DNA of 64,000 nt from assembly GCA_046331545.1 (NCBI GenBank), contig JAXLQR010000002.1, forward strand, positions 2,418,001 through 2,482,000. The letters are read 5' to 3'. Each line of letters opens with the position of its first letter. The stretch's first letter is position 1. The notes beneath the pieces are model-generated. The model did no database searches, was not told the DNA's origin, and saw nothing but the letters and a program-made list of their open reading frames with translations. Made by a program: the position numbers and the translations under genes. Source of the stretch: JADJVL01 sp046331545. GTDB taxonomy: Bacteria > Acidobacteriota > Holophagae > Holophagales > Holophagaceae. Below, piece after piece: positions 55,901-63,241 of this stretch.

Positions 55901-56310
55901 TGGCGCTGAACAAGGAACGCGCCGAGGAAGAGAAGCGCGGGCTCATCCGCTGGCTGCGGCCGGAGTACCAGGCCAAGGCCGCCGCGCCGGTGGCTGAAGC
56001 CCCGCGCCTCGTGCCCGCCGAGGAAGCCGAAGAAATTGCTGCCGTCGCAGCCCCCGCCGCCGCCGGCCCCGCCGAAGCTCGCCCCTGGCCTTCCGACCGC
56101 CGCGCCCAGTTCGCCGCCCTGCGCGACCTGCTCCTCTCCGCGCCCCGCCTCTGGACCCTCGAAGACCTCGCCAAGGCTTTCAAGTCGAGGGGCCGCTACC
56201 GCGACTCCATCCAAGCCCACCTCGGCGTGCTGGAAGACCTCGGCCTCGTGGAGCGGCTGGACGCGTCCGACGGCCCGCGCTGGCACCGGCCTTCGGCGGC
56301 GGCGGGGTAG
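52930..56310 (+). CDS. Single-chain type IIL/IIG restriction-modification enzyme (MmeI-like)
   Basis: This 1126-residue protein has an N-terminal PD-(D/E)xK nuclease-like region (Asp67 in GFMDLYREG, Glu77-x-Lys79 in VLEAKQ) and a helical spacer. The N6-adenine methyltransferase domain has motif I DPACGSGNF (388-396) and motif IV NPPF (546-549). A target-recognition region (about 620-900) and a C-terminal helical extension with a winged-helix-like end (LWTLEDLAKAFKSRG) follow. Both nuclease and methylase residues are present, so it should cut and methylate the same sequence. The stretch about 54740-55610, the recognition region, is clearly more A/T-rich than the flanks, suggesting recombination. 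The site is not predictable by eye. Confidence 0.88.
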   Translation: MLTPKDFVARWQGSAGDERANKDSFLRDFCAALGLDAPGPKDTSPGYCFEKEIRLTHADGTTTGFMDLYREGCFVLEAKQGGKVGSPNARGTRSHERYLERAFWQAVRYAQALPKRPPFLITCDIGHLFEVWEGFTGDYGGYARRWTVRLEDLLQDEVQARFRAIWNDPQSLDPARRRARVTRDVAQTLGTLAKGLEGRFPSEAIARFLMRCVFTFFAEDTGLLPADEFQAALEEWRRDPKEFPAGLEALWDAMNEGGRWGRKKLLRFNGSLFAESLALDLDAKEIELLHQAARFDWAEVDPSIFGTLLESALDPAERHRLGAHYTPRAFVERLLKPSLEEPLRRDWELAQAEAFSHLSESPTDQEKAKAREVLHRFQHDLAHVRVLDPACGSGNFLAAAYDALKRIEGEVQRRLQDLGETETRLALEGQVVTPRQFMGIEVKPWAAAIADLVLWIGHLQWHRKLHPGHTPPEPVLQAYGNIECRDAVLAWKGTKPTGRTRWDGKTFKKHPVTGKDVPDETAQIEIEELIEPRQAAWPEAEFIVGNPPFLGNKRMREALGDGYVEALRSVYKDVPDSVDFVLYWWHRAAEAVRHGEARRFGLITTNSLTQTFNRRVVSHATNGKSPLKLIFAIPDHPWHDMGAAVRISMTVGTGSDDSAEPWLIRVLLEGSGLTPEMEAEAVVVKGLRVDRINEDLSGGADVANAQVLRSNDRLSSRGMKPVGAGFLTDEDTWTKWGKPSLCRRFYNGRDLTDVPRGALAIDTFGLTLEQLRTNFPEICQHLFDRVKPERDQMKDEAAKRKWWLFERNRPELRDALAGISKFIVTPYTSKHRVFQLLETDSLPDDMLVAIASEDAFHLGVLSSRLHVIWAAAAGTRLGVGNDLRYNNANCFGAFPFPDATPAQQSRIRELAETLDAHRKAAQGRGVTITQMYNLRAKLKAGEAFTEKERELHGRAQTSILAQLHDDLDAAVAEAYGWPADLSDEQILERLVALNKERAEEEKRGLIRWLRPEYQAKAAAPVAEAPRLVPAEEAEEIAAVAAPAAAGPAEARPWPSDRRAQFAALRDLLLSAPRLWTLEDLAKAFKSRGRYRDSIQAHLGVLEDLGLVERLDASDGPRWHRPSAAAG

Positions 56311-56330
56311 GGCAGCTCGGACGAAGGAAG

Positions 56331-57230
56331 ATGCGTACACGCAATCAGCCGGTCCCACTCGACGACCTCATCAAAGAGGCAGTGTCCATTCTCGTCGACC
56401 CAGGCGATTCGGCTGAGATACAACGGGCCAATCAACACGTACTATCGGCCATCGCGATCTATCAGCGGGATTTGGATTGGTCTCAGCGAAGCACCTCGAT
56501 CGCGGAGGCCCGGGATGAACTGAGCGAGCTATGCTCTGCGGCCCACCAACTTTCAGCGGCTGTGAAGTCTCTGCACCTGCCGGCGATCGAAGCACTTCAA
56601 TCCTTTCAAACCTTCGAGCACATGGGCAGAAGGATTCGACCCGGGAAAGGATGGGTGGACGAGTTGGGCAGAGGAGAAATGGCCTGGATAAAGGCGGAAG
56701 GGAAAGGCCTCCCATACCGTGATGGCCTTGCTTTCAAGTCAAACTGGGCAGAACGGTGCGAAGCGTTGGCTGAGCTTGCCAGTATCGCGGGAGATCTCGT
56801 TCAATCTTGGGAATCTCAATCCGGCGCAAACAATCTCGAAGACCAACGATACGGGAGTCCGGAGTATCGGCTTGTATCGGGCTGCTGCCGCATCGTAGAC
56901 AGATTCCACAAACCCATCAGTACGAGCCTGCCCCTAGCAAGGTTGATCTCGCAAGCCGCTACTGGCTCAGCCCCGTCAGCACACTGGGGTGAAGCCCACC
57001 TGACAAGGGCACGTCGTTGGTGGAGGGAAGTGAGAACGAAGAGCGGGATGACGCCAAATGAAATTTACGATTTAGAGACGAATCTGCAGGTTTCAGATAT
57101 TCGTTCCCTGCAGGCCAAGGACAAACTGGATTCAATTCCTCCGGACATCCGGGATCTGGCGCTACATCCAGTGCTCATGCCGTCTGCGAACCCATCCGGA
57201 CCAAAAAAGAAACGAAGGGTACGCACCTAG
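56331..57230 (+). CDS. Unknown helical protein in the defence island
   Basis: This 299-residue cytoplasmic protein has no signal or TM segment and is not recognised. It is largely helical, with a hydrophilic start, a GKGWVDELGRGEMAWIKAEGKGLPYRDG stretch and a Lys/Arg-rich end (GPKKKRRVRT). Codon use is more A/T-rich than in the core genes. It starts 20 bp after the restriction-modification gene; an AAGGA lies only two bases before the ATG, so its translation may be coupled or weak. It is followed 86 bp later by a DUF3800 gene. A role as partner or regulator in defence is inference only. Confidence 0.6.
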   Translation: MRTRNQPVPLDDLIKEAVSILVDPGDSAEIQRANQHVLSAIAIYQRDLDWSQRSTSIAEARDELSELCSAAHQLSAAVKSLHLPAIEALQSFQTFEHMGRRIRPGKGWVDELGRGEMAWIKAEGKGLPYRDGLAFKSNWAERCEALAELASIAGDLVQSWESQSGANNLEDQRYGSPEYRLVSGCCRIVDRFHKPISTSLPLARLISQAATGSAPSAHWGEAHLTRARRWWREVRTKSGMTPNEIYDLETNLQVSDIRSLQAKDKLDSIPPDIRDLALHPVLMPSANPSGPKKKRRVRT

Positions 57231-57316
57231 GCGTAGATTCACGGGGGTGCGTAACTGGACCTCGCCGCTGAGACTCCTACATTCCAGTGAGCAGGGTTCA
57301 CGATTGGAGGTCAGGG

Positions 57317-58090
57317 ATGTTCTTGATGTACGTCGACGAGAGTGGTGACGCAGGCTCGAACACGAACTCGAGCCGGTACTACATCCTCTCGGGGATGGTT
57401 CTCCATGACTCGGCATGGCGAACGGTATTGGACCGCTTGGTGCAGTTCCGTCGTCGCATGAAGGGCATCTACCGACTGAGACAGCGGGACGAAATCCACG
57501 CCTCGGCCTTCATACATGCCCCTCTCCATCAGATGAATGGATTGAATCGAGGCCATCGACTAGGGATTCTTCGCGCGTACTTGAAAGAACTCGGCCAGTA
57601 CCAGGATGTGCGCTTCATCCACGTCATCGTGGACAAGCAGGGCAAGCCACCCGGGACCGATGTGTTTGAGATCGCATGGAAGGCGTTGTTGCAGCGTTTC
57701 GAAAACACCATGCAGGGCAGGAACTTCCCAGGGAGTAGCCTGGCCTTGGACTACGGGATGGTCTTGCCCGATGACGGAAACATCGACAGGCTTCGCCATC
57801 TCTTGAGGAAGATTCGTGTCTTCAACCCGATCCCAAACCGCTATCCAAGTGCGTCCGGGGCATCCCGAAACCTTCCCATCCGCCTCATTGTGGAAGACCC
57901 AGTCCATCGGGACTCCAGGCATTCCTACTTCATCCAATGCGTGGATACGAGTGCCTACTTCCTGCAGCAGTATCTGAATCCGAATAAGTTCATCCGGCAG
58001 AAAGGGGCACGGAACTACTTCCTTCATCTTCAACCGGCGCTCTGCCGTGTCGCATCGCCAAGTGACCCGCTGGGGCTCGTACGTCTCTAG
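57317..58090 (+). CDS. DUF3800-family protein
   Basis: This 257-residue protein has the DUF3800 hallmark MYVDESGDAG at its N-terminus and the later acidic motifs IHVIVDKQG, LALDYGMVLPD and VEDPVHRDSRHSYFIQCVDTSAYFLQQY. The conserved acids suggest an RNase-H-like nuclease fold, as proposed for this family, which is often found on mobile elements and defence islands. ATG 57317 has GGAGG six bases upstream and is preferred to GTG 57287. Codon use is A/T-richer than the core genes. A hairpin terminator follows. Confidence 0.82.
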   Translation: MFLMYVDESGDAGSNTNSSRYYILSGMVLHDSAWRTVLDRLVQFRRRMKGIYRLRQRDEIHASAFIHAPLHQMNGLNRGHRLGILRAYLKELGQYQDVRFIHVIVDKQGKPPGTDVFEIAWKALLQRFENTMQGRNFPGSSLALDYGMVLPDDGNIDRLRHLLRKIRVFNPIPNRYPSASGASRNLPIRLIVEDPVHRDSRHSYFIQCVDTSAYFLQQYLNPNKFIRQKGARNYFLHLQPALCRVASPSDPLGLVRL

Positions 58091-58103
58091 ATGCCATGAA
58101 AAG

Positions 58104-58121
58104 GGGGGCCTTTCGGCCCCC
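58104..58121 (+). terminator. Hairpin after the DUF3800 gene
   Basis: GGGGGCC-TTTC-GGCCCCC, 13 bp after the stop and preceded by an A-run. The rest of the 242-bp spacer up to the antitoxin gene holds only the dyad listed next. Confidence 0.65.
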
Positions 58122-58305
58122 GGTAGGTCCTACTACGGAAACGAGCCCCGGTTCAGACCTCAGAACCAAGATTAGTCCTTTGCTGATTCCTCGCACAGCA
58201 TTTTCAAGAGGAGGCCCTATTCGTCACCCAGCCTTGCAGAGACTTTAGGCGGCGGCGGGTTGAGGGCCGGCTGGCGCGGCGGCGCGGCTGGCATAGACTG
58301 GCGTA

Positions 58306-58320
58306 TGGCAATCCTTGCCA
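58306..58320. promoter_or_regulatory. Probable operator of the ParD/ParE operon
   Basis: TGGCAATCCTTGCCA is a perfect 6-bp inverted repeat around TCC. It lies 12 bp before the antitoxin ATG and just downstream of a -10-like TAGACT (58294-58299), where an autorepressing antitoxin would bind. Confidence 0.6.
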
Positions 58321-58332
58321 AGGACACCCCCC

Positions 58333-58575
58333 ATGCCCGCCACCATGAACGTCTCCCTTCCCGAGCCCCTCAAGCGCTTCGTGGACGAGCAGGTGCGGGA
58401 AGGCGGCTACGCCAGCACCTCGGACTACGTGCGCGAGCTGATCCGCAAGGACCGCGACGCCGCCGCCCTCCGGGGGCTGCTCCTGGAGGGCCTCGCCTCC
58501 GGGCCCGCCGCGCCCGTGGACGACGCCTGGTTCGAGTCCCTGCGCCAGCGCGCGCGCAAGCGACGCGCCCGCTGA
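58333..58575 (+). CDS. ParD-type antitoxin
   Basis: This 80-residue protein is of the ribbon-helix-helix ParD family, with start MNVSLPEPLKRFVDEQV and GGYASTSDYVRELIRKD. The disordered C-terminal part (LLEGLASGPAAPVDDAWFESLRQRARKR) should wrap the toxin. ATG 58333 is chosen because AAGGA lies 9 bases upstream; the frame also opens from a TTG at 58315. The toxin gene starts 7 bp after its stop. Confidence 0.88.
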   Translation: MPATMNVSLPEPLKRFVDEQVREGGYASTSDYVRELIRKDRDAAALRGLLLEGLASGPAAPVDDAWFESLRQRARKRRAR

Positions 58576-58582
58576 CCCCGCC

Positions 58583-58906
58583 ATGAAGCCGCGCCGGATC
58601 GCCCTCCGCCCCCTCGCGCGGCGGGACGCCGAGGAGGCCGCCGCCTACTACGCCGGCGAAGGGGGCCTCGACCTGGAATTGCGCTTCATCACTGCCCTGG
58701 AAGCCGCCTTCCGGCACATCGCAGGCCATCCCCTCAGCGGTTCCCCGCGCTACGCCGGGCTGACGCGACTCGAGGGCCTGCGCTTCCATCCGCTGAGAGG
58801 CTTCCCCCACCTCGTGTTCTACCTGGAAGCGGGCGACACCGTGGACATCGTCCGCATCCTCCACGGCGAGCGCGACCTTCCGGCCTGGCTGAGGCCTCCG
58901 GACTGA
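58583..58906 (+). CDS. ParE-type toxin
   Basis: This 107-residue RelE/ParE-fold toxin shows ALRPLARRDAEEAAAYYAGEGG at the N-terminus and the hallmark end VDIVRILHGERDLPAWL. ParE toxins usually poison DNA gyrase; other family members cut mRNA. The order antitoxin then toxin and tight spacing are typical. The pair likely stabilises the island. Confidence 0.88.
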   Translation: MKPRRIALRPLARRDAEEAAAYYAGEGGLDLELRFITALEAAFRHIAGHPLSGSPRYAGLTRLEGLRFHPLRGFPHLVFYLEAGDTVDIVRILHGERDLPAWLRPPD

Positions 58907-59055
58907 CCGAATCACGCCTGAGCTTGGCTCGAGGCCGTCAGGGCTCCACCAGGCCTGCCGTCCACCGCCAGGTACCGAACCCCCCAGACTCATCCCACCT
59001 GTGACCGAAGGGACAACCTCCTGACACTAGACTGACCCCGACCGAGGAGTCTGCC

Positions 59056-59226
59056 GTGGGTACCGTCGTCGAGTACAAAGTCCTCCATCTCCATTCCCAG
59101 GATGCGGTCGAGAAGGCCGTCAACCAGGCCATCGCCGAGGGCTGGGAGCCCTCGGGGAGCCTGCAGGTGGTCACCTTCCACAACGCCAATCCCTGGTGGA
59201 TCCAGGCGATGGTGCGGCGCGCCTGA
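59056..59226 (+). CDS. DUF1737-like microprotein
   Basis: This 56-residue protein starts at GTG 59056 with GGAG six bases upstream. It has EYKVLHLHSQDAVEKAVNQAI followed by AEGWEPSGSLQVVTF, the pattern of the DUF1737 family (short proteins with a conserved GW motif). It ends in NPWWIQAMVRRA. Function unknown. Confidence 0.72.
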   Translation: MGTVVEYKVLHLHSQDAVEKAVNQAIAEGWEPSGSLQVVTFHNANPWWIQAMVRRA

Positions 59227-59277
59227 GGGGCTGCTCCGCCCGTCCAGTGATCGTGAGGCTCCGGGGCTTCGCCCCGC

Positions 59278-59727
59278 TCAGCCCTTCCACGCCTTGAGGA
59301 AGGCCGCCATCTTCTCCCGGCTGTAGCCCTTTCCGTCCTCCAGCGCGCCGGTGTCCTGGCTGTGGAGCAGCCTGCCGCTGGCGTCGAGGACGAAGAAGTG
59401 GGGATAGCCCTTGATCCTGGGGAACTGGCCCAGGAAGGCCTCGTTCTTCTGCTCGGGGCTGTAGTTCACGAGGAGCGTGACGAAGTGCTGGTCGCGCAGC
59501 GCACGGAGGTCCTTCTGCTCGCCGTAGAAGCGGTCCAGGAGCCGGCACCAGCTGCACCAGTTGCCGCCCACGTCGAGGAGGATGCGCTTGTGGGACTTCC
59601 TGGCCTCCAGCTTGGCGGCCTCGAAGTCCTTCGCCACGTCCCGGGACGCGTCGAAGGGTCCCGCCGGAGCGGTCTGGGCCAGCACCGGCAGGGCGAAGGC
59701 GAGGGCGGCGGCGAGGCGTCGGGACAT
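59278..59727 (-). CDS. Exported thioredoxin-like protein
   Basis: This 149-residue protein has a signal peptide (MSRRLAAALAFALPVLAQ) and a thioredoxin fold. The active site is WCSWC (Cys58, Cys61) in LLDVGGNWCSWCRLLDRF, and the cis-Pro region reads KGYPHFFVLDASG. It resembles the DUF255/thioredoxin_7 group that reduces or isomerises disulfides in the periplasm. ATG 59727 has AGGAG six bases upstream. It is divergent from the M20 gene. Confidence 0.88.
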   Translation of the reverse strand: MSRRLAAALAFALPVLAQTAPAGPFDASRDVAKDFEAAKLEARKSHKRILLDVGGNWCSWCRLLDRFYGEQKDLRALRDQHFVTLLVNYSPEQKNEAFLGQFPRIKGYPHFFVLDASGRLLHSQDTGALEDGKGYSREKMAAFLKAWKG

Positions 59728-59823
59728 GGTCGGCTCCTGGCCGGAGCTTAGCGCACTCACCTGGAGACCTGGACCCCGTCCGCCCCCGCGCGCAAGATGG
59801 CTGCACACCCCCCCGGAGCCCCC

Positions 59824-61326
59824 ATGCGCACGCCCGCCCTCCTCGCGCCGGCCCTTCTCCCGGCCGTCTTCGCCTCGGCCCTCCACGCCCAAGCCCAGAA
59901 GCCGGCCGCCCCAAACCTCCAGCCGGTCTACGACCAGATCCGTGCCCGCCACGCCGAGTCCGTGAAGCGGCTGCAGGACTGGATCGCGCTGCCCTCCATC
60001 GCTGCCGAGGACCTCAACCGCGAGGCCGGGGTCGAGAAGATGATCGCGCTCCTGAAGGACGCCGGCTTCCAGAAGGCCGAGCGCGTGCCCACCCGCGGCA
60101 AGCCCGGCGTCTTCGCCACCCTCGACGCCGGCGCGGCGAAGACCGTGGGCCTCTACTTCATGTACGACGTGAAGCAGTTCGATCCGAAGGAGTGGTCCTC
60201 GCCGCCGCTGGAGGCTCGGATCGTGGACAAGCCCGGCTTCGGAAAGGTGATGGTGGGCCGCGGCGCCGTGAACCAGAAGGGGCCCGAGGCCGCCTTCCTC
60301 GCGGCGCTCCACGCCCTCAAGGGCGCCGGTCTGAAGCCCCCCGTGAACCTCGTCCTCGTGGCCGAGGGCGAGGAGGAGATCGGCTCGCCCCACTTCGCCG
60401 ACGTGGTGCGCCGGCCCGACATCGAGGCCGCCCTGAAGCGCACGATGGGGGTCTTCATGCCCGGGGCGGGCCAGGGCAGCGACGGCGAGGTCACCGTCAG
60501 CCTGGGCGCCAAGGGGGTGGTCGAGCTGGAACTCGTCGCGGACGGCGCCGCCTGGGGCCGCGGGCCCGCCAAGGACGTCCACTCCGCCAACCGCGCGCGG
60601 CTGGACAGCCCCGCCTTCCACCTGGTGCAGGCCCTGGCCACCCTCGTGGACGCCGACGGCAATCCCGCCATCGAGGGCTTCGCCGAGAAGGCCCTGCCGC
60701 CCTCGGCCGCGGACCTCGCCATGATCGACGAGGCCGCCAAGCGCCAGAGCGAGGCCGCCGCCAAGGCCCAGATGGGCGTGAAGGCCTGGGCCCGGAACGC
60801 CGGCTGGCGGGATTCCCTCCTGGACCTGGTCTCCCGGCCCACGGTGAACCTCGAGGGCCTGGTGGCGGGCTACACGGGCCCCGGCGGCAAGACCGTGCTG
60901 CCCCACCGCGCCGTGGCCAAGCTCGACCTGCGCCTGGTGCCCGGCATGACCTTCGACGGCGCCGTGGCCGCCCTCAAGGCCCACCTCGCGAAGCAGGGCT
61001 TCGGCGACATCGCCGTGAACCCCAGCGGCGGCTACGACCCCACCCAGACCTCCCCCGACGCGCCCCTGATCCAGAAGCAGGTGGCGACCTACAAGCGCTA
61101 CGGCATCGAGGCTCCCCTGTGGCCCCGCAACGCCGGCTCCTACCCCGGCTGGGTCTTCACCGGCGCGCCCCTCAACCTGCCCGCGGGCCACTTCGGCCTG
61201 GGCCACGGCAGCGGCGCCCACGCCCCGGACGAGTACTTCCTCATCGAAAGCGCGAACCCGAAGCTGATGGGCTTCGACGATGCCGTGCGCTCCTACGTGG
61301 ACTACCTCTTCGAGCTGGCGCGCTGA
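59824..61326 (+). CDS. Exported M20-family peptidase with altered metal ligands
   Basis: This 500-residue protein has a signal peptide (about 1-22). The M20 fold is supported by WIALPSIAAED, GRGAVNQKGPEAAFLAAL, LVAEGEEEIGSPHF and LGHGSGAHAPDEYF. The canonical first metal ligand His (HxD) is Met113 in YFMYDVKQ, and the bridging Asp of GRGxxDxKG is Asn150. The catalytic and metal Glu pair (182-185) and the C-terminal His remain. The enzyme may use one metal, bind differently or be inactive. Close family members are dipeptidases (carnosinase/CNDP type). Confidence 0.82.
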   Translation: MRTPALLAPALLPAVFASALHAQAQKPAAPNLQPVYDQIRARHAESVKRLQDWIALPSIAAEDLNREAGVEKMIALLKDAGFQKAERVPTRGKPGVFATLDAGAAKTVGLYFMYDVKQFDPKEWSSPPLEARIVDKPGFGKVMVGRGAVNQKGPEAAFLAALHALKGAGLKPPVNLVLVAEGEEEIGSPHFADVVRRPDIEAALKRTMGVFMPGAGQGSDGEVTVSLGAKGVVELELVADGAAWGRGPAKDVHSANRARLDSPAFHLVQALATLVDADGNPAIEGFAEKALPPSAADLAMIDEAAKRQSEAAAKAQMGVKAWARNAGWRDSLLDLVSRPTVNLEGLVAGYTGPGGKTVLPHRAVAKLDLRLVPGMTFDGAVAALKAHLAKQGFGDIAVNPSGGYDPTQTSPDAPLIQKQVATYKRYGIEAPLWPRNAGSYPGWVFTGAPLNLPAGHFGLGHGSGAHAPDEYFLIESANPKLMGFDDAVRSYVDYLFELAR

Positions 61327-61505
61327 GGCCCCGGCCTCCGCACGGACCCTGCGGGTAGGCCCGTCGACTTGACGGGCGTCATAGTTGGGCGGCCCCACCC
61401 TTGGGCTGCCTCTCCACGTTCCTGGGGAAGCCCGCAGGAATCCGCCGTCCTCCCGGCACCTCCCGGGGGGCAGGAACTCCGCGCCTGCATCGACCGGAGG
61501 TGCCC

Positions 61506-61982
61506 ATGACGGCCCTGGCGGTGATCCTCGCCCTCCTCACCGGCGTGCTGGGGGGCGTGTCCATCCTGCTGGCCCTGGAGGTGCGCCGCCTCTCGGCGCG
61601 CCTCCAGGGCTTCCTGGACGCCAGCGAGAAGGCCCTGGCCTCCGTGGTGCAGGACGCCCGGGAGGCCCGCCTGCGCTGGGAGCGCCTCTCGGACCAGGTG
61701 GAGGCCGCCGCCGCCCCCCTCGCCCGGGCCGGCGCCCTGGCGGACCGCGTCGCCGGCGACCTGGAGGCGGCGAGGGTCCAGTACCGCGAAGGGCTGGTGT
61801 CCGCCTCCCACCTGGCCGGGTGGGCCGCCGGCGCCTTCCGCCTCGTCCAGGACCTCCTGGCGGAACGCCGGGCCGCCCGTTCGCCGGAAGCCCTGACGCC
61901 GGCGCCCGCCGAACCTCCCGCCCCCGAACCCGCCCTCACCGGGGCCGCCGCGGCCCCGTCTTCCCAAGGAGACATCCCATGA
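61506..61982 (+). CDS. Membrane-anchored coiled-coil protein, DUF948-like
   Basis: This 158-residue protein has one N-terminal TM helix (MTALAVILALLTGVLGGVSILLAL), then a helical coiled-coil region (LSARLQGFLDASEKALASVVQDA) and a Pro/Ala-rich tail. This matches small DUF948-type proteins, which often pair with YtxH proteins. Its TGA overlaps the ATG of the next gene, so they are coupled. Function unknown; a cell-envelope or stress role is guessed from such pairs. Confidence 0.65.
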   Translation: MTALAVILALLTGVLGGVSILLALEVRRLSARLQGFLDASEKALASVVQDAREARLRWERLSDQVEAAAAPLARAGALADRVAGDLEAARVQYREGLVSASHLAGWAAGAFRLVQDLLAERRAARSPEALTPAPAEPPAPEPALTGAAAAPSSQGDIP

Positions 61983-62185
61983 ACCAGACCAACGCCCCTC
62001 CCTTCGGCACCCTGGCCCTCGCCTTCCTCGCCGGCGCCGCCGTCGGCGCCGTGGTGATGGCCCTCACCACCCCCAAGACCGGGCCCCAGGTGCGCGACGA
62101 CCTGAAGGACCTGGGCATCCGCATCCGCGCCAAGGCCGCCGGGCTCCTCCCGAAGGACCGGGAGGAGGCCCAGACGCCCGTCTAG
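61979..62185 (+). CDS. YtxH-like small membrane protein
   Basis: This 68-residue protein has a glycine/alanine-rich TM helix (LALAFLAGAAVGAVVMALTTPKTG) followed by VRDDLKDLGIRIRAKA. TM-x-TPKTG-x-x-x-R is the YtxH signature. Translation is coupled to the preceding gene by ATGA overlap. Confidence 0.78.
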   Translation: MNQTNAPPFGTLALAFLAGAAVGAVVMALTTPKTGPQVRDDLKDLGIRIRAKAAGLLPKDREEAQTPV

Positions 62186-62200
62186 GGCGCGGGCATCCCG

Positions 62201-62228
62201 GGAAGCCTCCGCTCCGGCGGAGGCTTCC
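62201..62228 (+). terminator. Terminator after the YtxH-like gene
   Basis: GGAAGCCTCCG and CGGAGGCTTCC form a perfect 11-bp stem with a 6-base loop, 15 bp after the stop. Confidence 0.75.
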
Positions 62229-62379
62229 GCGTTCCGGGGCGAGCCTGCCCCGCCCGTTCGGCGGGACCTCCCGGCGGCCGGGCCTCCGGGACCCTCCGCC
62301 GGGCCGTGACCCTCGGGGTTTGAGGTAGTCTGGCCTCCTCATCCCCCGGCCTTCCCAGGCAGGAGCCTCCGGAGTCCCC

Positions 62380-63234
62380 ATGCGCCCCGCCCCCCTCGCC
62401 CTCCTCCTGGCCGCCGCGCCGGCCCTCGTGGCCCAGGCCCCGGCCCTCACCGCCGACCAGGTCATCGCCAAGCACCTCGAAGCCGAAGGCGGGGTGGCCC
62501 GCCTGAAGGCCGTGAAGTCCCGACGGATGTCCGGGCATCTGGTGGGCGCCCCCATGGAGATCCTCCTGGTGGCGGAGAACCGGCGCCCCGCCGCGTTCAG
62601 GGTGGACGTCACGCTCCAGGGACAGACCCAGTCCACCGGCTACGACGGCAAGGCGGGCTGGCGGGTGAACCCCTTCGCCGGCTACGGGGGCAGCAAGGCC
62701 GCCGAGCCCATGACCGCCGACGAGCTGAAGGACGCCGAGGTGCAGGCGGACATGGACGGGCCGCTGGTGGACTACGCCGCCAAGGGCCACAAGGTGGAGT
62801 ACCTCGGGACGGAGTCCGTGGAGGGCGCCCCCGCCCACAAGCTGCGGGTGACCCTGAAGAACGGCAATTCGACCACGATGTTCTTCGACGCCGACTCCTT
62901 CCTGAAGGTGAAGGAGACCACCAAGCGCGTGATGCGCGGCCAGGAGGTCGAGATCGAGAGCGTCTTCGGCGACTACAAGGAGGTCGGCGGCCTCCTCTTC
63001 CCCCACTCCGTGGAGCAGGGCGCGGTGGGCATGCCCCAGCGCCAGAAGATCCAGATGGACAAGGTGGAGCTGGACGTGGCCCTCGCCGACGACCGGTTCA
63101 GGACGCCGCCCCCGCCACCGGCCCCCAAGGCCGAGGACGCCAAGCCCGCGCCGAAGGCCGACGTCCCGAAGGCCGACGCCCCGAAGGGGGACCTCCCCAA
63201 GGCCGACCCCAAGCCCGCCGAGAAGAAGGGCTGA
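62380..63234 (+). CDS. Exported LolA/LppX-like lipoprotein-carrier-fold protein
   Basis: This 284-residue protein has a signal peptide (MRPAPLALLLAAAPALVAQ), then ALTADQVIAKHLEAEGG and a repeated-strand domain with TGYDGKAGWRVNPFAG, typical of outer-membrane-lipoprotein-sorting-like proteins in Acidobacteriota. The C-terminal 50 residues are low-complexity Pro/Lys/Ala/Asp (PKADVPKADAPKGD units). It probably binds a lipid or hydrophobic ligand in the periplasm. It sits 7 bp upstream of a BNR protein gene, so the two are likely co-transcribed. Confidence 0.72.
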   Translation: MRPAPLALLLAAAPALVAQAPALTADQVIAKHLEAEGGVARLKAVKSRRMSGHLVGAPMEILLVAENRRPAAFRVDVTLQGQTQSTGYDGKAGWRVNPFAGYGGSKAAEPMTADELKDAEVQADMDGPLVDYAAKGHKVEYLGTESVEGAPAHKLRVTLKNGNSTTMFFDADSFLKVKETTKRVMRGQEVEIESVFGDYKEVGGLLFPHSVEQGAVGMPQRQKIQMDKVELDVALADDRFRTPPPPPAPKAEDAKPAPKADVPKADAPKGDLPKADPKPAEKKG

Positions 63235-63241
63235 GGACGCC

